From contig CALMJH010000067.1 of the NCBI GenBank assembly GCA_937864175.1, positions 1-48,048 of the forward strand: a stretch of DNA of 48,048 nucleotides. Reading direction: 5' to 3'. The stretch is from an uncultured Burkholderiales bacterium. Its GTDB lineage: Bacteria; Pseudomonadota; Gammaproteobacteria; Burkholderiales; Burkholderiaceae_A. The notes under the pieces are model-generated. The model did not search any database. It was not told where the DNA came from and saw only the letters and a program-made list of their open reading frames with translations. The stretch's first letter is position 1. Each line of letters opens with the position of its first letter. A program made the position numbers and the translations under genes. Shown piece after piece: positions 36,099-45,551 of the stretch.

Positions 36099-37601
36099 AT
36101 GCTGGTCGCTCGGTCTTTCCTTCTGGCGGGCCTGTCCCGCTGTTACGCTTCTCTGGCCATGGCTGTCTGGGGTCTGCTGGTCATGGCCGTGTTGGGCTCG
36201 GCGCCTGCCGGCCTAGGCCTTTCTCCCGCCCAGGCCCAGTCGGCTGCAAATCGCGGACTGCCCGACTTTACTGGCCTTATCGAAAAGGCTGGGCCCGCCG
36301 TGGTGAATATTCGAACGCTATCCAGGGCTCAGGAACGCTCGGGGCCTGGGGCGCCTTTTGACGAGAACGATCCTTTTTTTGAGTTTTTTAAGCGATTCGG
36401 CCCTCCAGGACAGCAGGGGCCAGGGTCACGTCCGGGTCCCAGGGACCAAGAACCCTCGGAGCCCCGGCCGCGCGGGGTGGGTTCGGGCTTCATCATCTCC
36501 GCCGACGGCTATCTGCTCTCGAATCACCACGTCGTCGAGGGGGCTGATGAGGTTCTGGTGACCCTCACGGACAAGCGCGAATTCAAGGCCAAAATCATCG
36601 GGTCGGACCAACGGACCGACGTCGCTCTGCTCAAGATCGAGGCCAAGGGTCTTCCAACTCTGTCCTTTGGAAACCCCGATCGAATCAAGGTGGGCGAGTG
36701 GGTCTTGGCCATTGGGTCGCCTTTCGGGTTGGAAAACACGGTGACCGCGGGGATCGTGAGCGCCAAGGGACGTGATACGGGCGACTACCTCCCGTTTATT
36801 CAGACCGACGTGGCCGTTAATCCCGGCAACTCCGGCGGTCCCCTGCTGAATTTGAGCGGAGAGGTTATTGGTATCAATTCCCAGATCTACAGCCGCACGG
36901 GCGGCTTCATGGGCATCTCCTTTGCGATTCCCATCGACGAGGCCAAGCGTGTGGCCGATCAACTCCGAGCCAATGGCCGGGTGATACGAGGACGCATTGG
37001 GGTGGCCATCGATGAGGTGAGCAAGGAGGTCGCAGAGGCCCTGGGGCTGCCCTCGGCCAAGGGGGCTCTGGTCCGCAATGTTGAGCCGGGTGGTCCCGCA
37101 GCCAAGGCTGGCGTGGAGCCGGGTGACATCGTCTTGGGCTTCGGCGGCAAGCCGGTTGACCGGGTCTCTGACCTGCCTCGACTCGTGGGCAATACCAAGC
37201 CCGGTAGCCAGTCCGAGCTACGAGTCTGGCGTCGCGGCAGCGAGAAGCTGCTCAAGGTCACCGTGGACGAGATCAAGCCCGAGGCCAGCGCAGCCGCCGA
37301 GCCGGCTCCCAAACCGACGGCTGGCAGTGCGGTGGAGTGGCTTGGCCTGACGGTCGCCGACCTTACCGCGGCGCAGCAGGCTGAGCTGAAACTAAAGGCC
37401 GGGGTAAGGATTACCGCGGCAAAGGGGCCTGCCGAGCGGGCAGGTCTTCGTCAGGGCGATATCATTCTGTCTGTGAACAATGCCCAGGTCACGGAGGCTG
37501 GTCAGTTTCAGTCCCTGGTCGGCCGTCTCGATCGAAAGAAGACCGTGGTGTTTTTGGTGCGTCGCGGCGATGGCGTGTTGTTCATACCGGTTAAACCCTA
37601 G
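36099..37601 (+). CDS. mucD: Periplasmic serine protease MucD/DegP (HtrA family)
   Basis: A 500-residue HtrA-type protease/chaperone. A signal peptide or anchor (about 15-45) ends near PAQAQS. The catalytic triad is visible: His in LLSNHHVVEG, Asp in RTDVALLKI and Ser in GNSGGPLLN. Two PDZ domains follow (about 280-370 and 405-495). A Gly/Pro/Arg-rich loop after the first strand resembles the DegP LA loop region. Start ATG 36099 has AGGTGG upstream; a GTG at 36090 is possible. It degrades misfolded periplasmic proteins and ends the sigma-E operon at a strong terminator. Confidence 0.93.
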   Translation: MLVARSFLLAGLSRCYASLAMAVWGLLVMAVLGSAPAGLGLSPAQAQSAANRGLPDFTGLIEKAGPAVVNIRTLSRAQERSGPGAPFDENDPFFEFFKRFGPPGQQGPGSRPGPRDQEPSEPRPRGVGSGFIISADGYLLSNHHVVEGADEVLVTLTDKREFKAKIIGSDQRTDVALLKIEAKGLPTLSFGNPDRIKVGEWVLAIGSPFGLENTVTAGIVSAKGRDTGDYLPFIQTDVAVNPGNSGGPLLNLSGEVIGINSQIYSRTGGFMGISFAIPIDEAKRVADQLRANGRVIRGRIGVAIDEVSKEVAEALGLPSAKGALVRNVEPGGPAAKAGVEPGDIVLGFGGKPVDRVSDLPRLVGNTKPGSQSELRVWRRGSEKLLKVTVDEIKPEASAAAEPAPKPTAGSAVEWLGLTVADLTAAQQAELKLKAGVRITAAKGPAERAGLRQGDIILSVNNAQVTEAGQFQSLVGRLDRKKTVVFLVRRGDGVLFIPVKP

Positions 37602-37622
37602 AGGTTTGGCGAGCATCCATCG

Positions 37623-37654
37623 AAGCCTGGGTTCTTGCCCAGGCTTCTTTTTTT
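37623..37654 (+). terminator. Rho-independent terminator after mucD
   Basis: AAGCCTGGG (37623-37631) and CCCAGGCTT (37638-37646) form a perfect 9-bp stem with a 6-nt loop, followed by CTTTTTTT. It lies 22 bp after the mucD stop and 17 bp before lepA, and is the only clear terminator in the 20-kb plus-strand run. Confidence 0.9.
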
Positions 37655-37671
37655 AAGACAAGGGCGGTTGT

Positions 37672-39462
37672 TTGCAGCACATTCGAAATTTTTCCATCAT
37701 CGCCCACATCGATCACGGCAAGAGCACCCTTGCGGACCGAATCATCCAGCTCTGCGGCGGCTTGTCCGATCGTGAAATGGAGGCCCAGGTTCTGGATTCC
37801 ATGGACCTCGAGCGGGAGCGCGGCATCACCATCAAGGCCCAGACCGCCGCGCTCACCTACATGGCCCTGGATGGTCAGCGCTACCACTTCAACCTGATCG
37901 ATACGCCCGGACACGTGGATTTTTCTTACGAGGTGAGTCGTTCCCTGTCGGCCTGTGAGGGCGCCCTTCTGGTGGTGGATGCCTCTCAGGGGGTCGAGGC
38001 TCAGACGGTGGCCAACTGTTATACCGCCATTGAGTTGGGTGTTGAGGTCTGCCCCGTGCTCAACAAAATTGACCTGCCCGCCGCCAATCCTGAGCAGGCC
38101 ATTGTAGAAATTGAGGACGTCATTGGCATTGAAGCCAGCGATGCCATTCGTGCCAGCGCCAAGACTGGCGAGGGTGTCCGAGACATTCTGGAGATGATCG
38201 TGGCCAAGGTGCCGCCTCCGAAGGGAGACCCGGCTGGACCTGTTCAGGCCCTCATCATCGACTCTTGGTTCGACAACTATGTCGGCGTGGTCATGTTGGT
38301 TCGAATGGTCAATGGAAGCCTGACCACCAAGGACAAGATTCTCTTGATGGCCACTGGCACCACCCACCCGGTGGAGCAGCTCGGGGTCTTCACGCCCAAG
38401 TCACTCTCACGCGAGCAGCTTTCAGCGGGCGAGGTTGGCTTCATCATCACGGGCATCAAAGAGTTGAAGGCTGCCAAGGTGGGTGACACCGTCACTCTGG
38501 CCAATCGGCCAGCGACTGCGCCGCTGCCAGGGTTCAAAGAAGTCAAGCCTCAGGTCTTTGCCGGACTCTATCCAGTCGAGTCCAGTGAGTACGACATCAT
38601 GCGCGATGCTCTAGAAAAGCTACAGCTCAATGATGCAGCCCTGCAGTTTGAACCCGAGGTCTCCCAGGCACTTGGCTTTGGCTTTCGCTGCGGTTTTCTG
38701 GGGCTGCTGCATATGGACATCGTCCAAGAGCGGCTTGAGCGCGAATACGACATCGACCTCATCACCACTGCGCCCACCGTGGTCTACCAGGTGCTCATGA
38801 AAGATGGCAGCCTGATTGACGTCGACAATCCCTCGAAAATGCCCGACCCGGTTCGAATTGAAGAAATTCGGGAGCCCATTGTCACCGTTACGCTCTTTAT
38901 GCCCCAGGACTATGTTGGGGTCGTGATGACGCTCTGCAATGGCAAGCGTGGTCAGCAGGTCAACATGAGTTACCACGGCCGGCAGGTGAACCTCACCTAC
39001 GAACTGCCAATGAACGAGATTGTTCTGGACTTCTTTGACAAACTGAAGTCGGTCTCCAGGGGCTATGCCTCAATGGACTATGAGTTCAAGGAGTATCGCG
39101 CTTCCGACGTCGTCAAGATGGACATTCTGATCAACGGAGAGCGGGTTGATACCCTGTCGGTGATTGTTCACCGGGCCAATGCGCAGCACCGGGGAAGGGA
39201 GCTGGTGGCCAAGCTGCGGGAACTCATTCCGCGGCAGATGTTTGACGTTGCTATTCAGGCCGCCATTGGCGTGAACATTCTGGCGCGCGAGAACGTCAAG
39301 GCCCTTCGCAAGAATGTGCTGGCCAAATGCTATGGCGGTGACATTAGCCGCAAACGCAAACTCCTCGAAAAACAGAAGGCAGGCAAGAAGCGCATGAAGC
39401 AGGTCGGTAGTGTTGAAATTCCGCAGGAGGCCTTCCTGGCCATTCTTAAGGTAGACGACTAA
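37672..39462 (+). CDS. lepA: Elongation factor 4 (LepA)
   Basis: A 596-residue translational GTPase. The G motifs are [18 protein letters not shown] and NKIDLPAA, and the C-terminal LepA-specific domain is complete ([25 protein letters not shown]). The start is TTG at 37672, giving the N-terminus [17 protein letters not shown], which matches the family exactly; AGGGCGG serves as ribosome site. Its stop abuts the lepB ATG with no gap, so the two are coupled, as in many proteobacteria. Confidence 0.97.
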   Translation: MQHIRNFSIIAHIDHGKSTLADRIIQLCGGLSDREMEAQVLDSMDLERERGITIKAQTAALTYMALDGQRYHFNLIDTPGHVDFSYEVSRSLSACEGALLVVDASQGVEAQTVANCYTAIELGVEVCPVLNKIDLPAANPEQAIVEIEDVIGIEASDAIRASAKTGEGVRDILEMIVAKVPPPKGDPAGPVQALIIDSWFDNYVGVVMLVRMVNGSLTTKDKILLMATGTTHPVEQLGVFTPKSLSREQLSAGEVGFIITGIKELKAAKVGDTVTLANRPATAPLPGFKEVKPQVFAGLYPVESSEYDIMRDALEKLQLNDAALQFEPEVSQALGFGFRCGFLGLLHMDIVQERLEREYDIDLITTAPTVVYQVLMKDGSLIDVDNPSKMPDPVRIEEIREPIVTVTLFMPQDYVGVVMTLCNGKRGQQVNMSYHGRQVNLTYELPMNEIVLDFFDKLKSVSRGYASMDYEFKEYRASDVVKMDILINGERVDTLSVIVHRANAQHRGRELVAKLRELIPRQMFDVAIQAAIGVNILARENVKALRKNVLAKCYGGDISRKRKLLEKQKAGKKRMKQVGSVEIPQEAFLAILKVDD

Positions 39463-40263
39463 ATGAACTTTGCACTTATTTTGGCAATGGCCTGCCTGTT
39501 TACCGGGCTGCTCTGGCTAGCCGACCGGCTGGTCTGGCGCAAGCAGCGGGGCGACCAGGCCGTCCAGCCTCTCTGGCTGGAGTACACGGCGGGTCTCTTT
39601 CCCGTGCTGTTTCTGGTCTTTGTGGTTCGGTCGTTTCTTTTTGAACCCTTCAATATTCCCTCTGGCTCGATGATCCCCACCCTCCGAATTGGGGATCTGA
39701 TTCTGGTGAAGAAATATAGCTATGGGGTGCGGCTGCCGGTTGTCCACACGAAGGTCCTCTCTACTGGACAGCCCCAGAGGGGCGATGTGGTGGTCTTTCG
39801 TTACCCAAAGGATGAGTCCGTCGACTACATCAAGCGCGTGATTGGCCTGCCGGGCGATACGGTGAGCTTTGTGAACAAGGCCATCAGCATCAATGGCCAG
39901 CCCGTGGCCAAGACGTCTTTGGGGGCCTCTGATACCTCTGGAGCCTCCCGTCCAGCGTTGGCCTTCCGCGAGCAGCTGGGCCACAAGCAGTACACCACCC
40001 TGAACGATCAGGGCGCAGGGGATTTTCTGCTGCTTGAGGCCTTTCCATATCGTGAAAACTGCGAGCGGGTTTTCGGGGGGATGCGCTGCACCGTCCCCGC
40101 AGGGCATTATTTCGTCATGGGTGACAACCGCGACAACTCTGCCGACAGCCGGGTCTGGGGCTTTGTTCCTGAGCGCAATCTGGTTGGGCAGGCCTTTCTC
40201 ATCTGGTTTAACGCCGACGAAATTTTTTCCGGCCAGTTTTCAAGGTTGGGATTTTTCGAGTGA
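39463..40263 (+). CDS. lepB: Signal peptidase I
   Basis: A 266-residue inner-membrane protease that removes signal peptides from exported proteins. Two N-terminal hydrophobic segments are present (about 3-20 and 42-58). Catalytic Ser69 is in [11 protein letters not shown] and Lys124 in [12 protein letters not shown]; the [12 protein letters not shown] box follows. The ATG directly follows the lepA stop. The stop overlaps the GTG of rnc by 4 bp. SppA, which clears the released peptides, is encoded at 26049. Confidence 0.96.
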   Translation: MNFALILAMACLFTGLLWLADRLVWRKQRGDQAVQPLWLEYTAGLFPVLFLVFVVRSFLFEPFNIPSGSMIPTLRIGDLILVKKYSYGVRLPVVHTKVLSTGQPQRGDVVVFRYPKDESVDYIKRVIGLPGDTVSFVNKAISINGQPVAKTSLGASDTSGASRPALAFREQLGHKQYTTLNDQGAGDFLLLEAFPYRENCERVFGGMRCTVPAGHYFVMGDNRDNSADSRVWGFVPERNLVGQAFLIWFNADEIFSGQFSRLGFFE

Positions 40264-41024
40264 GCTCGTCCGAACTTGAGTCGCGGCTGGGCTATCGGTT
40301 TGCGGACCCAGCCCTCTTTCGGCTCGCGCTTACCCATCGAAGCCACAGTGCCTCGCACAACGAGCGACTTGAGTTTCTGGGTGACAGCGTCTTGAACTTG
40401 GCCGTCGCCGGCCTGCTGTATCGCGAATTGGCCGACTTCGATGAGGGCGACCTGAGCCGAGTCCGCTCCAGCCTGGTGCGTCAGCAGGCCCTGCACGACA
40501 TTGCCCAGACACTCTCGTTGCACCAGCACCTGCACCTGGGGGAGGGTGAACTAAAAAGCGGTGGCCTTCGCCGGCCGTCCATTTTGGCCGATGCCCTAGA
40601 GGCACTCTTTGGGGCCATCTACCTCGATGGAGGCTTTGATGCCGTGGCTGCAGTCATCGACCGGCTCTACAGGCCCATCCTCAAGCAGGTGGACCCGCGC
40701 ACCCTTGGAAAAGACGCCAAGACGCTGCTGCAGGAGTTTCTTCAGGGTCATGGTCTGCCGCTGCCGGCCTATCAGGTTGTCGCGACCAGTGGGGCTGCCC
40801 ACAACCAGATGTTTGAGGTTGAATGCAGCCTGATTAAACTCAACATCACGGTCTTGGGCAACGGAGCCTCTCGCCGAGCGGCCGAGCAGGCGGCTGCTAC
40901 CAAGGCCTTGCAGGCTGCGCAGCAGGCCCTGTCTGAGGCACCTGCCAAAAGACGCCGGTCTAAGAAGGCTGCAGAGCCGGCCCCCCAGGCCAAGCTGGTC
41001 TTTGCCCCCACCGAAAAGGCCTAA
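40260..41024 (+). CDS. rnc: Ribonuclease III
   Basis: A 254-residue double-strand-specific RNase. The signature [14 protein letters not shown] holds the catalytic acidic residues, a second acidic cluster lies at [16 protein letters not shown], and a double-stranded RNA-binding domain occupies about 155-225. A Lys/Ala/Pro-rich tail of about 25 residues follows. The start is GTG at 40260 overlapping the lepB stop. The order lepB-rnc-era is classical, coupling protein export, RNA processing and ribosome maturation. Confidence 0.95.
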   Translation: MSSSELESRLGYRFADPALFRLALTHRSHSASHNERLEFLGDSVLNLAVAGLLYRELADFDEGDLSRVRSSLVRQQALHDIAQTLSLHQHLHLGEGELKSGGLRRPSILADALEALFGAIYLDGGFDAVAAVIDRLYRPILKQVDPRTLGKDAKTLLQEFLQGHGLPLPAYQVVATSGAAHNQMFEVECSLIKLNITVLGNGASRRAAEQAAATKALQAAQQALSEAPAKRRRSKKAAEPAPQAKLVFAPTEKA

Positions 41025-41936
41025 GTGAGCGCCGTGCACCACTGCGGTCTGGTGGCGATCGTGGGACGCCCCAACGTTGGCAAGTCCAGTCTGCTCAATG
41101 CCTTGATTGGGACGGACATCTCCATCACCTCCAAAAAAGCCCAGACCACTCGCCACCAGATTCTGGGGGTCCGGTCGACAGCCGATCACCAGATCCTCTT
41201 TGTGGATACACCGGGTATTCAGCACAGCCACACGGCCGCCCTCAACCGACAACTCAACAAGGCCGCACTCTCCGCCTTTGGGGAGGTCGATGCGGTTCTT
41301 TGGGTGGTCGAGTCGGATCGTCTGACCGCAGAGGATGAGCGGGTGCTCAGCATCCTGCCGAACGATCTTCCGGTGGTGGTTGCGCTCAACAAAGTCGACC
41401 TCTTCAAGTCCGATGACCAGAAGGTCAAGGCCTTTGAACTCGCCAAGCGTCTGTCCTCTATGCGGTCTTGGCAGGCCCTGGTGCCGGTCTCTGCAAAAAA
41501 GGCCTTCCAGCTCGATGTCTTGGCCGACGCGCTGGCTCAGGCCCTTCCGGAGCAGCCACCTCTGGTGGATGAGGAGACCGTCACCGACAAGAGCGTGAGA
41601 TTTCTGTCGGCAGAGTTGATCCGGGAAAAACTCTTTCGGTTAATGGGTGATGAGCTTCCCTATGCCTGCACCGTGGTGGTCGATCGGTTCATCGAGGCCA
41701 ACCCAGACGAGCCCAAGCCGGCGGTTGAGATCGACGCGACCATCGTGGTGGCCAGAGCCTCCCAAAAGCCGATGGTTATCGGGGAGGGCGGTGAACGCAT
41801 CAAACGCATCGGAAGCCAGGCCCGACAGGACATCATGCGGCTGCTGGATCAGCCCGTGCGCCTGCGACTCTGGGTGAAGGTCAAGGCCAACTGGGCCGAC
41901 GATGAGGCGGCCGTCCGCAGCTTTGGCTATGAATGA
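41025..41936 (+). CDS. era: GTPase Era
   Basis: A 303-residue GTPase needed for 16S rRNA maturation. G1 is GRPNVGKSSLLNAL, G3 is DTPGIQ and G4 is NKVDLF; the C-terminal KH domain includes VIGEGGERIKRIGSQARQDI. The start is GTG at 41025 immediately after the rnc stop; a second GTG at 41034 would drop three residues. The last 8 bases overlap recO. Length is normal. Confidence 0.96.
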   Translation: MSAVHHCGLVAIVGRPNVGKSSLLNALIGTDISITSKKAQTTRHQILGVRSTADHQILFVDTPGIQHSHTAALNRQLNKAALSAFGEVDAVLWVVESDRLTAEDERVLSILPNDLPVVVALNKVDLFKSDDQKVKAFELAKRLSSMRSWQALVPVSAKKAFQLDVLADALAQALPEQPPLVDEETVTDKSVRFLSAELIREKLFRLMGDELPYACTVVVDRFIEANPDEPKPAVEIDATIVVARASQKPMVIGEGGERIKRIGSQARQDIMRLLDQPVRLRLWVKVKANWADDEAAVRSFGYE

Positions 41937-42735
41937 GGCCTTTGTACTGCACAGCCTGCCGTGGCGTGAGACGAGCCTCATCGTTGAAGTCTTTACACCT
42001 GATCAGGGTCGACTAGGCCTGGTCGCCAGGGGCGCACGGCGGCCCAGATCCGCTCTGCGCGGCCTTCTACAGCCATTTACCCCCTTGCTGGTTCGCTACA
42101 GCGCCAAGGGCGAGTTACGTACTCTGATGGGCGCTGAATGGCGCGGTGGCCTTGGGGCCCTGCCGGCCGCCAGCCTGATGGCGGGCTTCTACCTCAACGA
42201 GTTAGTCATGCGACTGCTGCCACGGCAGGATCCTCACCCCCTGTTGTTTCAGGCCTATGAGCAGGCCCTTGGTGCACTCAGCCAGACGGACCAGACCTCG
42301 GTGATTGAACCTGTACTTCGACAATTTGAATGCCGGTTTTTGCGTGAAATGGGACTGGCTCCCGACTTTGCGCCCCAGGCCGTGCAGGAAGATCCACAGG
42401 CCTGGTTTGAGTTGCGACCCGCCGATGGGGTCTACCGACTGGGTGAGTCGGAGGTGAGTGATGAGGCCCTGACCGTGGGGGGGCAGACCCTCCTGGCCCT
42501 GGCCGCCTACGACCAGCCCTTGTCGGTTTTTGCGGCCCAGTTTGAGCACGGCCCCGTGGCGGCAGAATCTAAGCGTCTGCTCAGGACCTTGCTGCGACAC
42601 CAGTTGGGCGAGGCCGACCTCATGTCACGGGAGGCGGTCCGCACGTTGTCGCAGATGCGGGCAGAATCAAGCCTTGGGCCCGATGGGGTTCCACCGGAAG
42701 TCAGTGACATGGATCGAGGGAGAAGGGCGTCATGA
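41929..42735 (+). CDS. recO: DNA repair protein RecO
   Basis: A 268-residue recombination mediator that helps RecR load RecA on gaps. The N-terminal OB-fold is recognisable (AFVLHSLPWRETSLIVEVFT and GRLGLVARGARRPRS), followed by a helical domain. The ATG at 41929 overlaps era by 8 bp and gives the family N-terminus. The stop overlaps the pdxJ start by 4 bp. The era-recO-pdxJ order supports the call. Confidence 0.92.
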   Translation: MNEAFVLHSLPWRETSLIVEVFTPDQGRLGLVARGARRPRSALRGLLQPFTPLLVRYSAKGELRTLMGAEWRGGLGALPAASLMAGFYLNELVMRLLPRQDPHPLLFQAYEQALGALSQTDQTSVIEPVLRQFECRFLREMGLAPDFAPQAVQEDPQAWFELRPADGVYRLGESEVSDEALTVGGQTLLALAAYDQPLSVFAAQFEHGPVAAESKRLLRTLLRHQLGEADLMSREAVRTLSQMRAESSLGPDGVPPEVSDMDRGRRAS

Positions 42736-43481
42736 TTGAGTTAGGGGTAAACATTGACCATGTGGCAACGCTGCGTCAGGCACGTCGCAGCTACGACCCA
42801 GACCCCATCTGGGCAGCCGTCGAGGCCCACCTGGGCGGGGCCGATGGCATCACGGTCCACCTTCGTGAAGACCGCAGACATATTCAGGATGACGATGTTC
42901 GACGTCTGCGGACCCACACCCAGATCAAACTAAATTTTGAAATGGCCGCTACGGCCGAGATGGTCGCTATGGCCTGTGAGGTCCAACCCGAGATGGCCAT
43001 GTTGGTGCCCGAGGGGCGCCAAGAGATCACCACCGAGGGAGGGCTGGATGTCGTGGGGCAGTCAGGCCAGTTGGCCCCCATGGTCCGGCGTCTGCGGGAT
43101 GCGGGCATCACAGTCAGTGCCTTTGTGGATGCGCACCTGCCTCAGATTCAGGCGGCCCACGACCTTGGCATTGAGGTCTGCGAGGTTCACACTGGCCCTT
43201 ATGCCCAGGCCTTTCATGCCCAGGGCCGTGACCCCGATCGTCCTGCGGTCCAGCAGGAGATTCAGAAAATCGCCAAGGCTGGTGAGCGCATCTGTGCGTT
43301 GGGCATGCGGTTTAATGCCGGCCACGCCCTCAACTACTTCAATGTCCAGCCGATTGCCGGCCTGCATGGTGTCCGCGAACTCCACATTGGCCATGCCATT
43401 GTCTCTCGCGCCGTCTTCGTGGGAATGCGAGAGGCTGTCCGAGAGATGAAACGACTCATGCGTGAGGCCTGCAGCCGGTGA
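42732..43481 (+). CDS. pdxJ: Pyridoxine 5'-phosphate synthase
   Basis: A 249-residue TIM-barrel enzyme making pyridoxine 5'-phosphate, the last step of the DXP-dependent vitamin B6 pathway. It begins with LGVNIDHVATLRQARR and contains GADGITVHLREDRRHI, NFEMAAT and HIGHAIVSRAVFVG, all family signatures. The ATG at 42732 overlaps recO (ATGA) and its stop overlaps the acpS GTG in the same way. Confidence 0.97.
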   Translation: MIELGVNIDHVATLRQARRSYDPDPIWAAVEAHLGGADGITVHLREDRRHIQDDDVRRLRTHTQIKLNFEMAATAEMVAMACEVQPEMAMLVPEGRQEITTEGGLDVVGQSGQLAPMVRRLRDAGITVSAFVDAHLPQIQAAHDLGIEVCEVHTGPYAQAFHAQGRDPDRPAVQQEIQKIAKAGERICALGMRFNAGHALNYFNVQPIAGLHGVRELHIGHAIVSRAVFVGMREAVREMKRLMREACSR

Positions 43482-43882
43482 TCGTTGGAATCGGAACCGA
43501 TGTGGTGGTGATTTCGCGCATGCGGTCGCTCTACGAGCGGTGGGGTGATCGGCTGGTCCACCGCATTCTGGGCGAGCAAGAACGTCTGGTCTTTGCAGCC
43601 CGGCTGGGTCGTGGCTCTGCCGGCCTGGCTCGGGCCGTGGCCTACTTGGCCAAGAGATTCGCAGCCAAGGAGGCGGTTGGAAAGGCCCTGGGCTGTGGCC
43701 TTTCTGCCCCGATGAGCCTGCATGCCCTGCAGGTGCTCAACAACTCGGCTGGTGCGCCAGAGCCCCTGGCTCAGAAGGCCCTCGCCCAGTATCTAAAAGA
43801 TCGCGGACTGCGGATTCACCTGTCTTTGTCCGACGAACAGGACGTGGCGCAGGCCTTTGCAATCGTCGAGACCACTGCCTAA
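43478..43882 (+). CDS. acpS: Holo-[acyl-carrier-protein] synthase
   Basis: A 134-residue phosphopantetheinyl transferase that activates AcpP (gene at 32283). The motifs are GIGTDVVVISRM at the N-terminus, with the metal-binding aspartate, and LAKRFAAKEAVGKALG. The start is GTG at 43478, overlapping the pdxJ stop. nagZ follows after 11 bp. Length is normal for the family. Confidence 0.95.
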   Translation: MIVGIGTDVVVISRMRSLYERWGDRLVHRILGEQERLVFAARLGRGSAGLARAVAYLAKRFAAKEAVGKALGCGLSAPMSLHALQVLNNSAGAPEPLAQKALAQYLKDRGLRIHLSLSDEQDVAQAFAIVETTA

Positions 43883-43893
43883 GAAAGGTCACC

Positions 43894-44895
43894 ATGCTGG
43901 GTCCCTTCATTATTGATGTCCAGGGTCTGTCTCTTACGGCCGAGGAGACCGAGAAGCTCGCCCACCCGTGGGTGGGTGGGGTCATTTTGTTTAGCCGAAA
44001 TTTTGAGGACCGCTCCCAACTCCAGGCCCTGACTCGGCAGATTCATGCGATTCGACCCGGACTCGCCAAGACCGAGGCAGAGCGTCTGAAGATCTCGGTC
44101 GATCATGAGGGGGGGCGCATCCAACGGTTTCGTCAGGGCTTTACATCGTTGCCGAGTTTTCGAAGCCTGGGTGAGTGCCTGAGTCAGGGATGCGGGGCTG
44201 CCGAGCTGCGATCGGCCTGCGAGCAGGCCCGGCAGGCGGCTTTCACCCTGGCCCAGGAACTGCGTGAGGTCGGAGTCGACTTTAGTTACACGCCCGTGCT
44301 TGATCTTGACTATGGACAGAGTGAGGTCATCTCGGACCGTTCGTTTCATCGCGATGAGAATCTTGTCAGCGCTTTGGCTGAGGCCACCATGCAGGGCCTG
44401 GCCCAGGCTGGCTTTAAGAACTGCGGCAAACATTTTCCTGGGCATGGCTGGGCGAGCGCAGATTCCCACCATGCTCTGCCAGAGGACGACCGCGATCTCC
44501 AGACCATTCTGCGGCAGGATGTCCTGCCTTACATGCGACTGGGCTCTGGTGCCTATGGTCAGGTGCCTCTCACAGCGGTAATGCCGGCCCACATCCGATA
44601 CACCCAGGTCGACAGCCAGCCGGCCGGCTTCTCGCGCATCTGGCTACAAGACATTCTGCGCAGCCAGCTGGGTTTTGATGGGGTGATCATTAGCGATGAT
44701 TTGGGGATGGCAGGCGCTGCGGTCTACTCCGATGTGGCCGACCGCGCCCAGGCCGCCTTTGAGGCGGGCTGTGATGCAACTCTCATCTGCAACCGTCCAG
44801 ACCTTGCAGACCGTGCCTTGGATGAATTGCCCCGGCGGATGCCCCATTTTCTTGCGAGTCCCTCTCGCCGAAACCTGGACCGTCTAATGCCATGA
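43894..44895 (+). CDS. nagZ: Beta-N-acetylglucosaminidase NagZ
   Basis: A 333-residue cytoplasmic family-3 glycoside hydrolase that removes N-acetylglucosamine from recycled muropeptides. The signatures are DHEGGRIQRF, GVDFSYTPVLDLD, KHFPGHGWASADSHH (with the Asp-His acid/base dyad) and the nucleophile aspartate in ISDDLGMAG. AAAGGT lies before the ATG. The stop overlaps the next start by 4 bp. In bacteria with AmpC its product can tune beta-lactamase induction, but no such genes are in the window. Confidence 0.95.
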   Translation: MLGPFIIDVQGLSLTAEETEKLAHPWVGGVILFSRNFEDRSQLQALTRQIHAIRPGLAKTEAERLKISVDHEGGRIQRFRQGFTSLPSFRSLGECLSQGCGAAELRSACEQARQAAFTLAQELREVGVDFSYTPVLDLDYGQSEVISDRSFHRDENLVSALAEATMQGLAQAGFKNCGKHFPGHGWASADSHHALPEDDRDLQTILRQDVLPYMRLGSGAYGQVPLTAVMPAHIRYTQVDSQPAGFSRIWLQDILRSQLGFDGVIISDDLGMAGAAVYSDVADRAQAAFEAGCDATLICNRPDLADRALDELPRRMPHFLASPSRRNLDRLMP

Positions 44896-45551
44896 CCCAG
44901 TCGATCTACGACGCTGACTGTCGCCGTTGCCCACGGCTGGTTGGTTTCTTGGATCAGGTGAAGTCGCGTCATCCGTCCTACTTTTGTGGGCCGGTCCCGC
45001 CTTTCGGAGATCCGCAGGCGGGTCTTCTGGTGGTGGGACTTGCGCCGGGTCTGCATGGGGCCAATGCGACGGGTCGGCCCTTTACGGGTGATGCCTGTAG
45101 CGACCTGCTCTATGGCAGCCTGCATGCTCACGGGTTTGCGAGCCGACCACGCTCACTTGCAGCCGACGATGGGCTGCAGATGATCAACTGTCGAATCACC
45201 AATGCGGTCAAGTGCCTTCCACCCGATAACAAGCCCCTTGGCGTGGAGGAGCAGAACTGCCGTCCTTTTCTGGCTGCGGAGATCGCCGCGGTTCGGCCCA
45301 AGGTTATTCTCTGCCTAGGGGCAGTCGCCCATGCGGCGGTCCTGCGCAGTCTTGACCTGAAGGCACATGGGCAGTCGCTCAAGTCTCTGGCGTTTGCCCA
45401 TGGGGCTGTCCACCGGCTGGGCCCCGTCTTGGTGGTCGACAGTTATCACCCGAGCCGCTACAACGTCAATACCGGTCGGCTCACCGAGGCGATGTTTCTA
45501 GAGGTCATTGGCCTGGCCAAAGATCTCCTGACAAGGCACACCCATGACTGA
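44892..45551 (+). CDS. Uracil-DNA glycosylase, family 5 (UDGb-like)
   Basis: A 219-residue uracil-DNA glycosylase-superfamily protein. The motif [19 protein letters not shown] is that of family 5 (UDGb) and lacks the polar catalytic residue of family 1; [12 protein letters not shown] is the second active-site motif. Cysteines at CRRC near the N-terminus, NCRI and NCRP fit an Fe-S cluster as in family 4/5 enzymes. It probably removes uracil, and perhaps hypoxanthine, from DNA. It is coupled to nagZ (4-bp overlap) and to uvrC (8-bp overlap), joining base-excision and nucleotide-excision repair. The assignment to family 5 over 4 is by motif only. Confidence 0.85.
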   Translation: MTQSIYDADCRRCPRLVGFLDQVKSRHPSYFCGPVPPFGDPQAGLLVVGLAPGLHGANATGRPFTGDACSDLLYGSLHAHGFASRPRSLAADDGLQMINCRITNAVKCLPPDNKPLGVEEQNCRPFLAAEIAAVRPKVILCLGAVAHAAVLRSLDLKAHGQSLKSLAFAHGAVHRLGPVLVVDSYHPSRYNVNTGRLTEAMFLEVIGLAKDLLTRHTHD

